Below are positions 14,606-24,341 of a stretch of DNA of 64,000 nucleotides, piece by piece. This DNA comes from Deinococcus murrayi DSM 11303. Its GTDB lineage: Bacteria; Deinococcota; Deinococci; Deinococcales; Deinococcaceae. The position numbers and the translations under genes were made by a program. The notes beneath the pieces were generated by a model, which was given only the letters and a program-made list of their open reading frames with translations, was not told the DNA's origin and made no database searches. The stretch is taken from the NCBI RefSeq assembly GCF_000482805.1, contig NZ_AXWT01000001.1, forward strand, positions 18,966 through 82,965. The letters are read 5' to 3'. Within the stretch, counting starts at the first letter, position 1, and each line of letters starts with the position of its first letter.

Positions 14606-16959
14606 CCCCCTGCGATGACGCTCTGGCCCGCGCTGTCGGTGGCAATCTCCACCACAGCACCCACCTCCGGCACCCCGAAGCCGCGCAGCAGCGTGGCGAC
14701 CCGTGGCCTATAGGTCACGGCCCCATCCGGGCCAATCTCCGGCACGTTCACCAGCACCTGCGCCGCGTTCACGCCTGCCACGAAGCCCCGCTCGCGGTCG
14801 TTCTCGGCGGGCCAGGGGATGGGGGTCAGGGCCGGGGCCGTGACCTGCGCCGCCGTGATGGTGGCTGTGCCTGCGCCGCCCTCGGTGTTGATGCTCAGCG
14901 ACTCCACCACCCCACTCACCGGGCTGCTGACCCGTGACCCCGGCAGCAGGCCGCGCGGCACGCTCAGCCGCGCTTCCTGCACCACGCGGGGGCCGTTGGC
15001 CTGGGCCAGCAGCGCGGCGAACTGCGGTAGTCGGGCCGCGCTCTCCAGCATCCCGAAGGTTTGCTCGACTGTGCCTGTTCCCCCGCCCTCCACGCGCCAG
15101 GCGGCCCGCTGCGGCAGGTTGATTTCGTTGCGGCGGCGGCCATCGGGGTCGCTGCCCGGTTCCTGGCCCGGCCCTGGCTCTTCCGGCTGGGGCTTGGGCC
15201 AGTTCACCCGTGGCGGCTCATTCCGCATGACCTCGCTGCCCGTCTGCATGGCCCCGGTTCGCACGGTGAGGCGCACGGCCTCCCCCGAATCGAGGTCGTA
15301 CAGTGGCACCGACGCCCCGCCCGTCGTGGCGTAGTAGCGGTGCCAGACCGGGCCAATCCTGCGGTAGACCTCGCCGAGCACCTGCCCGACGTATTCACGG
15401 GGCTGGAGCGGCCCCCGCTTCTGCGGTTCGTCCTCGGACCCGGCCTGCTCGACGCTGACCAGCCGCTTCCCCGCTGTCCTCCGGCTTTTGAGGTACCCGG
15501 CGAGGTCGCCATCTTCGTACCAGGTCTGGGTAATGATTTCGGTCTGGTTCTCCACCAGGTCGCCACCCGGCAGAGAGGCGCTGAATAGCGTGCCGGAGAC
15601 ATTCACCATCCGCGTGCGAGTGTTCAGGGTGTACCCGAAGCCGCGCTTGGTGGTCTGCTGGCGCACCACCGCCTCCGTGCAGGCGGGGTGGTAGGCGTAG
15701 GTGGTTTTGGTGTCGCTGATGAGGACGCGCTCGAAGACGCGGGTGGCCGCCCTCCCGTCCACCGTCTCTTTCACCTCGACCCGACCGATTTCCACCTGCT
15801 GTTCCTGGCGCAGCAGCCCGCCCAACACGTACCCGGCGGAGACCGTAAACCCGTTCTCGGTGGGCGTGACCTCCTTCCAGGAACGCTGGCGGTCCTCTTC
15901 GGTTGGCTCGCCCTCTTCGGGTGTCTCCGGGTCCGCGCCGGGGTCGCGGGGGAGGATAGGCCCCAGCACCGCCCGCTCTGCCGCGCTGAGGCGGATGCGC
16001 CCCGGCACCTGTGCCCCCTCGCCCCGCTCGGTGAGGCTCTCGATTTCGCAGCGTGTGAAGGCGTCCCCCTCGCCGGTCAGGCTGCCCCCCGGTGGCACGC
16101 CATACAGCGCGTCCCCCCGCGCAATGAGGCGGTAGCCCAGCGCCCCGTAGGTGTCCCCGAAGAGGTCCGCTGGGGTGCGACCGCCCGTGCTGGTTTCGCG
16201 CCGTTTCTCCTGCCAGGTCTCGCCCTCGAAGGGGTCGGGGCCAATCAGGGAGAACGCCACGCCCGCCGCCGCAAAGCCCCGCCGCACCAAGTCGGAGACG
16301 CCCACCGTCCGCAGCGGCGGCAGGGGCGGGGGGCTAGCGGGCAGCAGGCCGGGCTGCACGACGTAATCGTCGGGGTAGTCCAGCCGCGGCGAGCGCACCC
16401 ACTCCACCAGTTCGGGGAGGGGATAGCTCCGCGCCCGCTCTGCCGCCGCGTTGTAGGCCCGCAGGGTGGTGGTGACCCCCCCCTCGCGGGTGCGGGTGAC
16501 CTCGTACTGCCGGGGGTCCACCGTGAGCCGCCGGGCGACCGCCGGGGCGTCCCCCAGAGAGGCGAACACGGTCAGGCTCTCCCCCGGCTGGGCGCGGCCC
16601 TTCAGGGTGAGGGTGACCGTCTCGGTCTCGCCGTCGTGCTGGTAGCTCGCGCTGACGGCCCGCCCCAGGGGGCAAGAGACCGCCCAGCGCTGGGGGGGCT
16701 GACCCGCGATGACCCGCACCGGGCTGCCGGGGGGCAGCGCCCCACCCCCGGCGGGGCGCAGGGCCGCGTAGCTCGCGAACCGCACAGGCACCCGTGCCGT
16801 CCGCAGCCGCACGAGCGACCCGAAGGCCACGGGCACCACCTCGCGGGGCCGCACGTAGGACCGGAAGCGGAAGGCCGCTCGCTGGGGGTCGAGCTGGACC
16901 GTACTGACGAACTCGAATGGCTCCCGCCTCCCACTGCGGGCCATCAGGATGATGGGCAT
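14602..16959 (-). CDS. Large tail protein, probable tail hub or tip
   Basis: 785 residues, beta-rich with several domain boundaries: an N-terminal barrel-like region (1-170), a middle region, and a final beta segment ending VGAVVEIATDSAGQSVIAGG that resembles the OB-like barrels of phage hub proteins. Position, two small genes after the tape measure, is where siphophage hub and tail-tip proteins are encoded. Function is assigned from position and size, not from a clear motif. Confidence 0.65.
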   Translation of the reverse strand: MPIILMARSGRREPFEFVSTVQLDPQRAAFRFRSYVRPREVVPVAFGSLVRLRTARVPVRFASYAALRPAGGGALPPGSPVRVIAGQPPQRWAVSCPLGRAVSASYQHDGETETVTLTLKGRAQPGESLTVFASLGDAPAVARRLTVDPRQYEVTRTREGGVTTTLRAYNAAAERARSYPLPELVEWVRSPRLDYPDDYVVQPGLLPASPPPLPPLRTVGVSDLVRRGFAAAGVAFSLIGPDPFEGETWQEKRRETSTGGRTPADLFGDTYGALGYRLIARGDALYGVPPGGSLTGEGDAFTRCEIESLTERGEGAQVPGRIRLSAAERAVLGPILPRDPGADPETPEEGEPTEEDRQRSWKEVTPTENGFTVSAGYVLGGLLRQEQQVEIGRVEVKETVDGRAATRVFERVLISDTKTTYAYHPACTEAVVRQQTTKRGFGYTLNTRTRMVNVSGTLFSASLPGGDLVENQTEIITQTWYEDGDLAGYLKSRRTAGKRLVSVEQAGSEDEPQKRGPLQPREYVGQVLGEVYRRIGPVWHRYYATTGGASVPLYDLDSGEAVRLTVRTGAMQTGSEVMRNEPPRVNWPKPQPEEPGPGQEPGSDPDGRRRNEINLPQRAAWRVEGGGTGTVEQTFGMLESAARLPQFAALLAQANGPRVVQEARLSVPRGLLPGSRVSSPVSGVVESLSINTEGGAGTATITAAQVTAPALTPIPWPAENDRERGFVAGVNAAQVLVNVPEIGPDGAVTYRPRVATLLRGFGVPEVGAVVEIATDSAGQSVIAGG

Positions 16960-17300
16960 CAGCTCACCGAGCCGAGGATGACGCCGCTATCCTCCCCGGC
17001 AATGAGTGCGCCGCCCGCCGTCCAAGTCAGCAGCACGGGCACGCTCTCCCCCGGCGGGAGCGGCTCCGTGAGCACCTCCCGCTCGGCGTCCTCGGCCAAC
17101 TGCACCCCGTTCACGGTCGCGCTCAGCGTCGCGGGGAGCGCCGAGTTGTTCGAGACGCGCAGGCGCACGCTGGTGAGGGTCACGTCCCCGGTGTTCTTCA
17201 GCAGGCCGCTTTGCAGCAGCGTGCCGTTCTCGTCCAGCTCTCCGGCGTAGGGATTCAGGTCCGCCGTGTCATCGGCAGTTCTCAGGATGATGCGTTTCAC
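16959..17300 (-). CDS. Hypothetical small tail protein
   Basis: 113 residues from the GTG at 17300, which overlaps the upstream stop (GTGA) and has GAGGGA upstream. Predicted beta-sandwich (NTGDVTLTSVRLRVSNNS), similar in feel to Ig-like or CARDB-type beta domains; such domains decorate many phage tails. It shares a base with the start of the next gene. Confidence 0.62.
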   Translation of the reverse strand: MKRIILRTADDTADLNPYAGELDENGTLLQSGLLKNTGDVTLTSVRLRVSNNSALPATLSATVNGVQLAEDAEREVLTEPLPPGESVPVLLTWTAGGALIAGEDSGVILGSVS

Positions 17301-17761
17301 GGGTTCCCTCCTACGATGAGCAGGTCCAGGGTGATGTTGTAGAACTCGCGCCCCAGGGCGTGGGCCAGAAAGGTCCACGTGGGAGGCGACTGCACCACGG
17401 CAGTCGCCCAGATGCGGAGTTCATGGCGGTCGGTGTAGTTCTCGGCCACCTGCACGGTGTCGCCCACCCGCAGCTTGGTCAGCGGGCGGATGAGGCTAAA
17501 CTCGGCCCCGTTCTCGGTCTGGATTTTGAGGTTCACGCCCCCCGGCGAGGGGGCAGCCTCATCCGCCCCTTCCCCCTCTTCCGGGCAGAGCGGGAACGCC
17601 GCGCTGCTGCGCTGGGCAAACCCCCGCACGTCCTCGGCGGAGACGGTCTGGAGCGTCACCCCGCCCCGCCGGGGCAGGCGCTCGGCGAGGTCCACCAGCC
17701 CGCCAGGGGCCGTGATGCGGCAGACCAGGGGGTACAGGATGGCAGGGTCAGGGGTCAGCAT
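17297..17761 (-). CDS. Hypothetical tail protein following the tape measure (distal tail candidate)
   Basis: 154 residues if started at the ATG at 17761, which overlaps the tape-measure stop by 7 nt and has GGAG upstream; another ATG lies at 17776. Mixed alpha/beta with a beta-rich C-terminus (RHELRIWATAVVQ). Siphophages usually encode the distal tail protein directly after the tape measure, so that role is proposed from position alone. Confidence 0.6.
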   Translation of the reverse strand: MLTPDPAILYPLVCRITAPGGLVDLAERLPRRGGVTLQTVSAEDVRGFAQRSSAAFPLCPEEGEGADEAAPSPGGVNLKIQTENGAEFSLIRPLTKLRVGDTVQVAENYTDRHELRIWATAVVQSPPTWTFLAHALGREFYNITLDLLIVGGNP

Positions 17762-20700
17762 TTCGGTCCACTCCATTTCCGGTCGCGCCGCGCTTCATTC
17801 ACGGCCTGATTCAGGGCGCGACGGGCGGCCCGCTCGATGTCGGCGGCCCGGTCGCTGGGGGCGGTGATGTTGATGGCGTCTACCCGCAGGGTGTAGCTGT
17901 AGCCAGCGGGCACCGTGCGGGGGGCGCTGGCGGCGGGGGTGGGGGCGGGTTTTGGAGGGGTGAACCGCCCCGCCAGCACTGCGCCTGCCGCCTGCCCTAT
18001 CTCGCGCCCCAGTGCACGGAGGTTGCCCGGCTGGAGCGGCTGGGGGGGGAGGTTGACCAGCCGCTCAACCAGGCGGTCGAGGCTCTCCGCGCTGATTTGG
18101 CTGGGTTTCGCTTCCCGCAGCCCCTTGGCGACCTCCCCCAGCAGCTCGATTTGCCGCTGCCGCTGAGCCTCCGCGTCGCCCGCCGCCTTCACGTCCCGCA
18201 CGGCCCCGGTGAGGTCGCGCACGGCGGACTCCAGCCGCGCCGCCGCCCGGTCCTGCCGCTCACGGTCGGCAGACACGTCCACCGGGGCGGGGAGGGGAAC
18301 GCCCGCCGTGAGTGCCCGGACCAGCTCGCGGGTGCTCTCGTCAAACTGCTGCGCGGCCCCGCTCAGGGTGAGGGCATTTTCGGCCTCCTGTTCGGTGAGG
18401 CGGGCGCGGGTCTCCAGATTCGCCGCCTCGGCGTCGTACTGGATGCCCAGGGCGTCTACCTGGTCGGCAAGGTCGCGAGTCACCTCCTGGCCCGTATCCC
18501 GCACCCTGATACCGTTCTTACGGAGCATCTCGGCCTGCTCCTGATAACGCTTCTCTTGCTTGGCGAGTTCGTTGGCGGCCTGGGCGATGGCCCTTTCTTC
18601 CCCGCCGCGCAGCGCGTCGGCAAGATTCCGCTGAGCGGCCTCGCGCCGTTGGGCGATGGCGTCCAGGCGGCTGATTTCCCGGTCAACCTGCTGTTGGTAA
18701 ATACTGCCCGATTTTAGGAATGCCGCGTCGTCCATGAAGAGGCGGCCCACCGACGCCTGCCGTTGCCGCTCGCGGGCCAGTTCGAGGCGGTCTCCCTGGC
18801 CGTAGGCACTCGCATAGAGGTTGTCGGCGGCCTCGCGTACCCCGTCCATCTCGCTGACCTGCTGGCGGTAAGCGCCCGCCAGGCCGCGCACCGCCTCCCG
18901 TTGAGCCGTGATGGCCCCGGTGAGGGTGTCGGTGGCCGTTTTTAGCCGCTCGGCGTTATCGGTGGTCGGGAGGGCCGCGTGCATCTGCCGCGCCAGCGCA
19001 TACTCCCGCTCGGCGCGGGCCAGCTCCCGGCGGGTCCGGGTCAGCTCGCGGGTGGCCTGGGCCTCTGCCGCGAGTCGCCCCCCGGCCTGCGCCGAGGCGA
19101 GGTTGCGCTCGGCGGCCTCCAGGTCCTCCAGCGCCAGGACGCTCGCCTGCTGCGCCTCCAGCAGGGCGACGGTGGCCTCCCGCTGGCCCCGGATAGCCCC
19201 GGTCAGGCCCTCGGTGGCAGATTTGAGGCGCTCGGCGTTACCCGTGCTCGGCGAGAGGTCGTAGTCCCGCCGGGCCTCCTGATAGGCCCGCTCCGCTGCG
19301 GCGAGGTTGCGGCGGGCCTCCGCGAGGCCGTTTGTCGCCCGCACCTGCGCGTCCAGCTCCCGACCGCCCCGCGCTTCGCTTTCCAGCGCAGCCTGCGCCG
19401 CAGCGAGGTTTTCGAGCAGGTCGCGCCGGGCACGCTGCGCTTCCAGCACCTTGCGCTCGCCCTCGGCCTCCTGTCCGAGGAGTTGCACGCGCTCGCGGGC
19501 CAGTTGCGCCCGCTCCTCAGCCCCCAGCCCCTCCACGGCGAGTTGCCGCTCCAGCAGCGCGAGGCGGTCGCGGGTCAACCGCAGTTCCAGCTCGGCGGAG
19601 GCGACGGCATCGTCGGCCATCCCCCGAATCTGGGCCAGAGCGCGCTCGCGGGCCTCGGCAGCGTCCAGCAGGGCGTTTTCGAGTTGGAGCTGCCGTGCCA
19701 GTGCTTCCTGACGGCGACGCTCGGCCTCGGCGACTTTCTGGAGCGCCTCAACCTGCTTGTCGATGACCTGCGCGGCAGCCTCCTGCCCCGCCTGCTCGCG
19801 GGCCTGGAGGGCCTGGGCCAACCCTGCCCGCGCCCCCGCCTGCTCAGCGAGGGCCGCTTGCAGTTCCAGCTCGGTGCGGGCGGCAGCGACTTTCGCGTTG
19901 GCGAGGCTCAACTCGCGGGCGGCAATCTGCACGGTGAGGTCGGCCTGAGCCTGGCGGTCCTCCCCCAGCCCCCGCAGGGTCAGCTCCGCCTGCGCCTGCG
20001 CCCGGTAAAGGTCCAGGCGGCGTCGTTCGGCGTCGAGAGGGGCCGCGTCTATCCGGGTCTGGAGGTCAGCAATCTGGACCAGCAGCCCGAACCGCTGCTC
20101 GATGAGGGCGTTGCGTTCGGCCTCCCGGCCCTCCCCGGCAATGCGGTCGTCGAGGTCGCGCAGCCGGGCCTGGAGCACGCCGAGCTGCTGGCGCTGGGCG
20201 GCGAGCCGCTCGGCCTCGCTGCGGGCCATCCGCTCGGCGTACCCCGCTTCAGCCTCCAGCCGCGACAGGGCGGACTCGGCTAGCCGCCGCCCCGCCTCCT
20301 CCTGCTCGCGCAGGCTGACGGCCTGCCCGTGCTGGAGGTCACGGATACGCGCTTCTACGGCCTCCCGCTCCTGCGCGGTGAGTACCACCCCGTTCAGGCC
20401 GCTGAGCTGGCCCTGGAGCAGGGTGATTTGCCGCTCCCGCTCGGCGGCGATGAGGCGGTCCAGTTGCAGCACCTCCGCGTCGCTGCGGGCGAGTTCGCGG
20501 GCCTGCTCCAACTCGCGGATACGGCCCTCCGACCGCTGGACCGGGCGCTCGGCGGCCTCGATACGGGCCTGACGCAGGTTCTCGGCGGCCTGCCGCTCCG
20601 CTTCTTCCTGTTGCTGACGGCGCTGGGCCTCCCCAGCCTGGTAGTCCGCCCCCAGCCGGGCCAGGTCGGCGTAGTACTGCGCCCAGATGGCACGGCGCTC

Positions 20701-23700
20701 CTCGGCGGTGAGGTTCTCGGCGGAGAGGGCCAGGTCGCGGCTGCGGGCCAGATTGGCCCGTTCCTGGGCGAGTTGCTGCTCGGCGGCTCGCTGCGCCATC
20801 TGCGCCCGGCGGGTGGCCGCTTCCCCCTCGATGCGGGCACGGGCCACCGGGTCGTCCCCGGCCCCCGCGAGGCGGCGTGACACCCCCAGGTTGTATCTGG
20901 CGAGGGCCGCGTCACGGGCTGCCTGCTGCGCGGCGAACTGTTTCTGATTCACCTCCCCCCAGGCTTGGGCGATGCGCCGGGCCGTCTCGCGGGCCAGGGC
21001 CTCATCTTCGTTGGCCCACTGTTGGCGCTTGGCCCGCTCCTCCCGGCGTCCGGCGTCCAGAATCTCCTGGCGCTGGGCCTCGCTGCCGGTGAACGATTCG
21101 AGGCGCTCGGCGAGCTGGCGGCGGAACTCGGCCAGCTCTTCCCGGCGAGAGGCCAGCGTGCGGGCGCGTTCGTCGCGGATGGCCGCGATTTCGGCGGCGC
21201 GGGCGGAGCGCTGGGCCTCCCCCACGGTGCGCTGGTTGTCCTGCTCGATGCGGCGCAACTCGGTCTGATAGCGGCTGTACTCGCTCAGCAGGCGGCGGCT
21301 CCCCTCGCGAATGAGCGCCTGGCGCTGCTCCTCGGTCCCCTGAAACTCGTCAATCTGACGTGTGAGAGTCTCGCGCAGGTCGTCCAGAGCCGCCTGTCGC
21401 ACGGCCACCTCCTTCAGGTAGCCGTCCTTCATCGCGGCGATGCTCGCGTCGCGGGCTGAGCGCTGCGCCTCCAGCACGGTACGCTCGCCCTCGCGGATGG
21501 CCTCGGCACGCTCGCGCTGCTGCTGCCGCGCCAGCGCAGCAATCTGACGGTCACCCTCCCGCTGAAGGGCGGCGCGGGTGGCCGGGTCGGACTCCAGGCG
21601 CACCCGCTCGGCCACGTCTCGGCGCAGGTCGTCGAGCGCGGCGCGGCGCAGGGCCTCCTGTTTGGCGAAACCGTCGGCCATCGCTGCAATCTCGGCGTCG
21701 CGGGCACTGACCTGGGCCTGGCGCACCCGCTCGGCATTCTCGCGGGCAAGCTGCATGTCCTCCTGTGCCCAGGCGCGGCGGCGGGCCGCGATGAGGCGGC
21801 GTCCGTCCTGCTCGACCTGAGCGGCCTGGGCGGGGAAATCGGAGAGGGCCTTCACCGTTTCGGCAGTCTCGCGGCGGATGGCCGCGATTTCAGCGTTGCG
21901 CTGCGCCTGGCGTTTGGCGGCCCCGCCCTGCATGGCCTCGATTTCCGCCTGCTGCACGGCGAGGGCCGATTCGCGGGCGGATTTGACGGCCTCATCCGCG
22001 TAGCGCTTGCGGATGGCGGCGGCCTGGGCCTGCTGCTGGGCGTCGAGCTGCGCCAGGCCGTCGCGCAGGGCGGGGGTTTGGGAGGGGTCCATCAGCTTGC
22101 CGTTCACCACAAAGGGCTTCTTGAACTCGCGGCGCAGGTCCTCGTACTCCCGCCGCAGCCGCGCGAGGTCGGCTTGGAGGTCGGTCATGCCCTCCAGGCG
22201 CAGCTCGAAGGCCTTGCCCTCCAGCGTCGCGCGGAGTTTCTTGACCGCCTCGGTCTGCTCATCGGTCAGCGCGACGTTGAGCTGGCCCCGGCGCTGGGCC
22301 TCGGCGTAGAGCTGGATGACGTTCTGGCGGGCCTCCACGAGCTGCTCGCGCAGGCGCTTGATGGCCTCCTCATCGCGCTTGTAGATGCGCTCCCCGGTCC
22401 AGAAGTTGGTGCCCACCAGGGTGCCCTGCTCGGCGTCGGCGAGCTGCTGCTGAATCAGGAGCACGCGGGCCTGGGCACGGCCCAACTCGGTCCCGCCCTT
22501 CATGAGCTGGCGGACCCGCTCCATCGTCTGCTCAAACGCTTTCTGGTTGGCCTCGTCCACCTGCTCATAGATGGCGGTGGTCCCCTTGACCTGATTGGCC
22601 CACAGCGCCCCCAGGCCGACCACCAGCGCCCCGACTCCGGCCAGCGCCGCCGCCGACGCCAGAGTGAGCGTGCCCAGAGCGCCGGAGAGGATGGTCGTGG
22701 ACCCCGCCGTCTTCAGGAACGCGACCGAGAGGACGTTCTGCGCCCCGCTCGCGGCGAGGGTGGACGCGGTGAACGCCCGCAGGGCCGCTGGGGCGGACTT
22801 CACCCACGGCAGGAACCCCCCGGCCTCGCTGATGCGGCTGGCGACGTTCAGACGGCCCACGGCTGCCGTCGCCGCGTCAATGGCCTTTGAGGCCGCGCCG
22901 AACTTCATCAGAGACTCCCAGGCCCCCCGCAGCCCCACGGCGAGCGAGGAGACCGGGGCATACAGCACGCCCACCGCGACCGCCGAGGCCAGCAGCAGGG
23001 TGGTGGTTTGCTGCACCCCATCGGGCAGGGCGTTGAATACGTCCAGCACGCGGGTCAGGGCGCGGGCACCGTTGACCGCGAAGGGGACCAACGACTCGCC
23101 GAGCTGCTTTTGGGCCTCGCTCAGCTCGCGGTTGGTGCTGTTGACGGCCCCGCCGAGGCCCGACTGGAGGGCGATGAGGTCGGCCACCTCGTCGCTGGTC
23201 GCCTTTTGGATCAGCAGCAGCTCGGCCTGCACCTTGTCCTGACGGGTCAGCTCGTCGGTGGTCTTGCCGATGCTCTTGGCGTACTGGGCGTAGAAGGGGA
23301 AGAGGTTCTCCGAGATGCCAATCTGATTCAGGGCTGCGCTGGTGCCGCTGGTCACGGCGTCCACGTAGCCCTGCATCCCCTCGGCGGCACTGCGCCCAGC
23401 AGCGAGGGCCGAGGCCCCTGCCCCCTCCAGGGCGGTGTAGGCCTGCTGGAGGGTGTAGCCCTGGCGCAGCAGGCCGCGGATGCCGTCACGGGCCGCGTCC
23501 CCGCTGACGCCGAGGGTGTCCGACAGTTTGGCGACGACCCGCGCCGCTTCCTCAGACGTGCCGCCGGTCTTCTGCACCGACTTCTGGAACAGCCCTTGGG
23601 CGATGCGGGCGGTGTCGCTGGCCTGGGCAAACTGGAAGAGGCCGTTGGCCGCCCCCATCGCCTGTGGGCCGTACTGTTGCAGCGCACTCCCCACGCCCAG

Positions 23701-24300
23701 CTTGACCTGCGAAGCCAGACCCAGCCGGGTGATCTCGCCCCGTGCGGCGGCGGCGGTGGTCTCCGCGAGGCGGTTGGCGTTGGCGACTTTCTGAGCCTCG
23801 CGGCTGTATTCGCCGAACTCGCGCCGGGCCACGTCGCCCACCTGGTTCAGCTCGCGGGTCAGCGCCCGCATGCGCTCGGTGAGCTGATTAATCTCCTCCG
23901 GGCTGGCCTCCCCAAACCCCGCCTGAAAGTTGGCGCGAGTGATGCGGACGGCGCGGTCCAGCTCGTCGATGCGGGCGCGGAGACTGGCGGCGCGGGCCTC
24001 GAACGCGGCAGCCGACTGCGCCGCGCTGTTCACGCCCACGTCAAACCCCCCGAACAGTCCCGCGATACGCCGCTGCATGTCGGTGGGCACGGCCTCCTCC
24101 ACGGCATCCCGGATGGCCCGCGCTGCTCGTTGCACGTCGCGCCCGGCAGAGAGGTCGGCGGTGAGGCGGATGGTTCCCACCTGCCCCGCGAGGTCGCGCA
24201 CGGCCCGCAGGTCGCTCTGCACCTGCGCGATGCCCTGGCGGAACTTGGAGACGTCGAGGGTGGCCTCCCCCTTCAGGGGCGGCAGGTTGGGGCTGGTCAT
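17755..24300 (-). CDS. Tail tape measure protein
   Basis: 2181 residues, the largest gene. Residues 1-400 are a typical phage tail tape measure N-terminal region, two hydrophobic stretches lie in the 425-560 region, and almost everything else is long charged coiled coil rich in Arg, Glu, Ala and Gln. Four copies of a unit of 83-91 residues begin near residues 774, 865, 948 and 1032, each opening with SAR followed by (A/S)-E/S-I-(A/E)-A-(M/I). At about 0.15 nm per residue the tail would be near 330 nm. ATG at 24300 has AGGAG eight bases upstream. Confidence 0.95.
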   Translation of the reverse strand: MTSPNLPPLKGEATLDVSKFRQGIAQVQSDLRAVRDLAGQVGTIRLTADLSAGRDVQRAARAIRDAVEEAVPTDMQRRIAGLFGGFDVGVNSAAQSAAAFEARAASLRARIDELDRAVRITRANFQAGFGEASPEEINQLTERMRALTRELNQVGDVARREFGEYSREAQKVANANRLAETTAAAARGEITRLGLASQVKLGVGSALQQYGPQAMGAANGLFQFAQASDTARIAQGLFQKSVQKTGGTSEEAARVVAKLSDTLGVSGDAARDGIRGLLRQGYTLQQAYTALEGAGASALAAGRSAAEGMQGYVDAVTSGTSAALNQIGISENLFPFYAQYAKSIGKTTDELTRQDKVQAELLLIQKATSDEVADLIALQSGLGGAVNSTNRELSEAQKQLGESLVPFAVNGARALTRVLDVFNALPDGVQQTTTLLLASAVAVGVLYAPVSSLAVGLRGAWESLMKFGAASKAIDAATAAVGRLNVASRISEAGGFLPWVKSAPAALRAFTASTLAASGAQNVLSVAFLKTAGSTTILSGALGTLTLASAAALAGVGALVVGLGALWANQVKGTTAIYEQVDEANQKAFEQTMERVRQLMKGGTELGRAQARVLLIQQQLADAEQGTLVGTNFWTGERIYKRDEEAIKRLREQLVEARQNVIQLYAEAQRRGQLNVALTDEQTEAVKKLRATLEGKAFELRLEGMTDLQADLARLRREYEDLRREFKKPFVVNGKLMDPSQTPALRDGLAQLDAQQQAQAAAIRKRYADEAVKSARESALAVQQAEIEAMQGGAAKRQAQRNAEIAAIRRETAETVKALSDFPAQAAQVEQDGRRLIAARRRAWAQEDMQLARENAERVRQAQVSARDAEIAAMADGFAKQEALRRAALDDLRRDVAERVRLESDPATRAALQREGDRQIAALARQQQRERAEAIREGERTVLEAQRSARDASIAAMKDGYLKEVAVRQAALDDLRETLTRQIDEFQGTEEQRQALIREGSRRLLSEYSRYQTELRRIEQDNQRTVGEAQRSARAAEIAAIRDERARTLASRREELAEFRRQLAERLESFTGSEAQRQEILDAGRREERAKRQQWANEDEALARETARRIAQAWGEVNQKQFAAQQAARDAALARYNLGVSRRLAGAGDDPVARARIEGEAATRRAQMAQRAAEQQLAQERANLARSRDLALSAENLTAEERRAIWAQYYADLARLGADYQAGEAQRRQQQEEAERQAAENLRQARIEAAERPVQRSEGRIRELEQARELARSDAEVLQLDRLIAAERERQITLLQGQLSGLNGVVLTAQEREAVEARIRDLQHGQAVSLREQEEAGRRLAESALSRLEAEAGYAERMARSEAERLAAQRQQLGVLQARLRDLDDRIAGEGREAERNALIEQRFGLLVQIADLQTRIDAAPLDAERRRLDLYRAQAQAELTLRGLGEDRQAQADLTVQIAARELSLANAKVAAARTELELQAALAEQAGARAGLAQALQAREQAGQEAAAQVIDKQVEALQKVAEAERRRQEALARQLQLENALLDAAEARERALAQIRGMADDAVASAELELRLTRDRLALLERQLAVEGLGAEERAQLARERVQLLGQEAEGERKVLEAQRARRDLLENLAAAQAALESEARGGRELDAQVRATNGLAEARRNLAAAERAYQEARRDYDLSPSTGNAERLKSATEGLTGAIRGQREATVALLEAQQASVLALEDLEAAERNLASAQAGGRLAAEAQATRELTRTRRELARAEREYALARQMHAALPTTDNAERLKTATDTLTGAITAQREAVRGLAGAYRQQVSEMDGVREAADNLYASAYGQGDRLELARERQRQASVGRLFMDDAAFLKSGSIYQQQVDREISRLDAIAQRREAAQRNLADALRGGEERAIAQAANELAKQEKRYQEQAEMLRKNGIRVRDTGQEVTRDLADQVDALGIQYDAEAANLETRARLTEQEAENALTLSGAAQQFDESTRELVRALTAGVPLPAPVDVSADRERQDRAAARLESAVRDLTGAVRDVKAAGDAEAQRQRQIELLGEVAKGLREAKPSQISAESLDRLVERLVNLPPQPLQPGNLRALGREIGQAAGAVLAGRFTPPKPAPTPAASAPRTVPAGYSYTLRVDAINITAPSDRAADIERAARRALNQAVNEARRDRKWSGPKC

Positions 24301-24341
24301 ATGTCAGGCTCCTGAAAGTTGGGAGGGGGTAGCGTGGGGGC

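Noticed and set aside
18979..20283. 434-codon plus-strand frame in the tape measure
   Set aside because: Antisense shadow of a repetitive high-G+C coiled-coil gene.
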